Assembly (NCBI GenBank): GCA_021018815.1
Contig: JAITYX010000030.1
Location: 4,479,001 to 4,543,000, forward strand
Source of the DNA: Talinum fruticosum
Lineage: Eukaryota; Streptophyta; Magnoliopsida; Caryophyllales; Talinaceae
Length of the DNA: 64,000 nt
Direction of reading: 5' to 3'
How positions within the stretch are numbered: position 1 is the stretch's first letter; each line of letters begins with the position of its first letter. The notes under the pieces are model-generated. The model was not told the origin of the DNA. It searched no databases and saw only the letters and a program-made list of their open reading frames with translations. This document shows, piece by piece, positions 60,601 through 64,000 of the stretch. The translations under genes and the position numbers were made by a program.

Positions 60601-61713
60601 CTTTTTTAGGGATCATTTTATTAGGTTATTATTTAATACTTATGAGCGTTATCATGATTATCATAATTAATTATAATTATTGAGAAAAAAATTAGATGAT
60701 AAAATATATTAATATATATTAAGGAAAGAATTTAATGTGTTCGTGCGAGATGTCTTGGATCACCCTAAAAGCAAATTATGAAAAACATGTCAAGGGGTCA
60801 GAAAAAGAAAAGGAAAGAGAGGGATAGAGGGTGTACCTGCTGGGGGATCAGTGTAAAAAAAGAAAAAATGGGTTGGCGGGAAACCACGTGAACCATGAGG
60901 TTCACAATTTTTTTAAATTTTTTATCACTTGCCTTTTGTATTTTGTATTTTCTAATTAAATTTTTTTTGAGTTGTGTCTTTGGACCTTGGGTTAGTAAAA
61001 AATTGGGCTTCGAAATTTGAGATCTTGACGTATTTTTTAACATAGGTCAAAATTTTAATTTTTTAATATTTTTAAAATAATAAAATCCAAAAAATATAAG
61101 ATAAAATTCGATATCTACAATATCATGTGCACAAAAAAATTAATATCACATAAGAATATCTCGTCATATTTGATACCACATATGAATATCTGAATTTGAA
61201 TTAGTGACAACTCAATTTAATTCGTAACTTTATTATCACACCTACACATTTTACCTTATTAAGTCTACACCACCTTCCTTTTGGCCAACTCATTCTTGTT
61301 GTGTAGAGAAATTTCAAATAAATCAACTTTGTTATACATGTGTTCTAATTTCGTTGTAATAATTGTTAATAACTCATTCATGCGCTTTTTCATACTGTAG
61401 CAAAATTGCTTAGTCACGCATTTCTTAATAGCATTTTTATGTCACTATATACGCTTATCACTTTAGTATTTACAGACTGATAGTAGAGATCCCGAGGAGA
61501 GGTTAATAAAATAAGGGAATTAATCTTGGGGTGTTGGGTAAATTTGTATTGGACTTATAAATGATAAAAGACACTTAGATATTAGTTTGTGTTGAAATCC
61601 TCTATCTCCTCCCCACTTTCTCTCACTCTTTTTCACGCTCAATCCCTCTTCGAGTGACTCTCCCTCTCTCTCTGTGCCAGTCACTCTCTTTCTTTCCTCC
61701 CCTTTTCTCAATC

Positions 61714-61719
<6 letters not shown>

Positions 61720-61746
<27 letters not shown>
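61720..61746. repeat. (CT)n microsatellite
   Basis: About 13 uninterrupted CT dinucleotides within a pyrimidine-rich stretch (61600-61790). Confidence 0.9.
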
Positions 61747-63393
61747 TCCCTCCTTTATCTCTCTTCTCTTCCTTCACATCTTTTTCTAAATAATTTTTAA
61801 AATAAAAATAATATTTTATTTTATTTTTAAAGTATATTGCTTTTATAAAGAATTTTATATTTTCTAAATAAAAATTAATCATTTTTATTATAGATAATTT
61901 TTATAAGCTTTTCAATGATAAAACTATTTAATATTTAATTTAATTTAATTAATTAATCAATAATAATAATAGTTTTTCGACCCAATTTGTATAAGTAACT
62001 AGTTTTTCGACTCGTGCGTTGCACGGATTGTTATTTATTTGTGTACGTTTTATAATATTTGGTTAGAGGAAAAATTAATATTATTTTTAAATAAAATTAA
62101 TATCAATGACTACTATATACACATAGATGAAGTTTAAAATCAGTCTCTTGAAGCTAAACAATGGCTACTTATACAAATTATTTATTCGAGAAAATTGAAA
62201 GAAATAAATTTTAAAATAGAAATTCATTTAAGGAGAGAAAATTCTTTAATTGAAACTACTATAAATTATACAAACAAACTAATTATAATCTAATTATGAA
62301 ATTTTTTTGTATAATCTAATTATTAAAGGAAATTTGTTTCTATAAATCATTCATTTTAAAACAGTTTTTTTTTTCTAGGAATATAATCTATTTATTCAAC
62401 AAAATGGGTGGAAAAAGTATAAAATGGAAATCATTTTTAATTTTTTAGACTGGTTTTTGTTTTCTTGAAGTTTTTTTACTGTTTTTTTTTTTTGTAAAAT
62501 ATATGCATGAGTTGTTTCGAATTCTGGTTGGGTCGATTTTAAATAAGATTACATTTTGTTCCCACTCATTTGGATCAAATTGCTTTTTTTTTTTTTATCA
62601 TCAATTTGATTTGTCTCATATTTTTGTTTAACTTGTTGACGTATGAATTACTAGGTGGAAGAGTTCATATAGAGTTGAAAGCAAGACAATGGATTAAGAG
62701 CTAACTATGAAAGAGGTGTATGAGTTATTTTTGTTTAACTATGAATTGTATGGACGTATATAGAGTTCATAATTTATTCATGTATGTTTTAACTATGAAA
62801 GAAGTGTATAAAAGAGGTGTATAGTTGAATTGTTACTTTGAATTATTTCTGTTTTTATTTATTGTTAGGTGTATGTTTATGTTCATATTATTTAATTGAT
62901 TGAAGGCACTTAAATGGATTTATTCGCTAAAATAATTTAATAATTTTTATTTTAAAATGGTTTTTTGAATGATTTATCATTTTACTTCCTTTAATAATCT
63001 TGTAAACTATTTGTCTTGTAAACAAATATGAACAAAAACTATTATCTTGGATCAAAAAATAATCTTACAAAAACTATTATCTTGGATCAAAAAAAAATCT
63101 TGTAAACTATTATTCAAATGAAAATTTTATTTTTAATTTTTTATGGAAAAAAGAATATAATACTTTAATTTAAAGTCTCACCTTATTTAATACATGTGGG
63201 GAATTTAAACTTTCACCTTATTTAATTATTTTGTAAACTAATATGAACAAAAACTATTATCTTCGATAAAAAAATAATCTCGTAAACTATTATTCAAACG
63301 GAAGTTTTTAAAAAATTTTAGAAAAAAAATTTGATACTTTAATTTAAAGTCTCACCTTATTTAATGCATATTCTTATCTCTAATTACAAAACC

Positions 63394-63396
<3 letters not shown>

Positions 63397-63469
<73 letters not shown>
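63397..63469. repeat. (TA)n microsatellite
   Basis: About 73 bases of uninterrupted TA dinucleotides. Confidence 0.95.
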
Positions 63470-63471
<2 letters not shown>

Positions 63472-64000
63472 AATCATAAATAAATAAATAAGGGTTGTTG
63501 GCATATGGCTTAATTTATCCAAACTTGCGGAAAAATATGTCATTTTCACAAATAACTCTTCGCAAAGGTTAATGGGAAGAGTTGTTTGGGGTCAAACAAC
63601 TCTTTCAAACAGCTTCAGTAACCAAACAATACTTTAAGCTGTTTTGACTAGTCAAAATAGATAAAAACTCCCTAAAAGCTCTTTTTTCCAAATAGTTGTT
63701 GCAACCAAACAGGGTCATAGTCTACAGTGCACTAACAATCCCATGCATGGACCAATTCAAGCAAATTCCACATGCTTATTTAAGTATCTAATAATGACAT
63801 GTACACCTTTAAATAACTAACAACTAACAAGTAACAAATATTTAAGAGATTAGAGTATAAATGAAATTTATAAAAAATTATTTTTAAAAATAACTAATTT
63901 TATCAAATACTTTTTGTAAAAACAAATAATTCAAACAACTAATAAAAATATCTATTTAAACGGTTAATACAAACCTCTACTAATAACTAACTGCTAACAA

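Larger units (their letters stand above)
60601..64000. other. AT-rich intergenic to the window end, no gene seen
   Basis: AT-rich with direct repeats at 63020-63300 (AACAAAAACTATTATCTT and AAGTCTCACCTTATTTAAT occur twice or more). A CT run lies at 61720-61746 and a TA run at 63397-63469. 63560-63715 ends in GTTGCAACCAAACAGGGTC, like the end of hAT-type MITEs. No coding sequence is supported. Confidence 0.5.

Overview
This is a plant nuclear genome window. It is intron-rich with GT/AG junctions, AT-rich between genes, and full of (TA)n runs and relics of LINEs, a Copia LTR element, a MULE, a CACTA element and SINEs. The protein sequences resemble eudicot orthologues. An Amaranthaceae/Chenopodiaceae-type genome is plausible but cannot be proven from sequence reading alone.

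Layout: 1-3416 is the 3' part of an acetylornithine deacetylase gene (arginine/ornithine metabolism), nine exons seen, entering from the left edge. 3470-18800 is repeat territory: a LINE endonuclease fragment, a Copia LTR with gag and the start of protease, an antisense LINE (ORF1 plus endonuclease) and a decayed MULE/FAR1-type transposase gene. 18801-27406 and 33917-44096 are two full-length, same-strand, 12-exon ABCB (P-glycoprotein, ABCB2/ABCB10-like) transporter genes with identical exon phases, a tandem duplication. Between them lie a LINE RNase H relic, a tRNA-like SINE and low-complexity repeats. 45176-47812 is a five-exon serine-decarboxylase-like PLP enzyme gene. 47813-64000 is again repeats: a nearly complete but broken L1-type LINE (about 49.4-57.7 kb), a second LINE on the opposite strand, and a CACTA element (58590-60014) inserted in that second LINE and carrying a captured piece of a GDP-L-fucose synthase gene.

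The genes do not form an obvious pathway: arginine metabolism, ABC transport and ethanolamine/amine formation are neighbours without a visible functional link. No new biological system is evident. The most notable points are (i) five small frameshifts in three otherwise intact genes, mostly in G or C runs, which look more like consensus errors than pseudogenes; (ii) the gene-capturing CACTA nested in a LINE; (iii) a SINE with a clear 16-bp target duplication inside an ABCB intron; (iv) changed active-site-region residues and a lost splice acceptor in the decarboxylase-like gene; and (v) a decayed partial duplicate of exon 6 inside an intron of the second ABCB gene.
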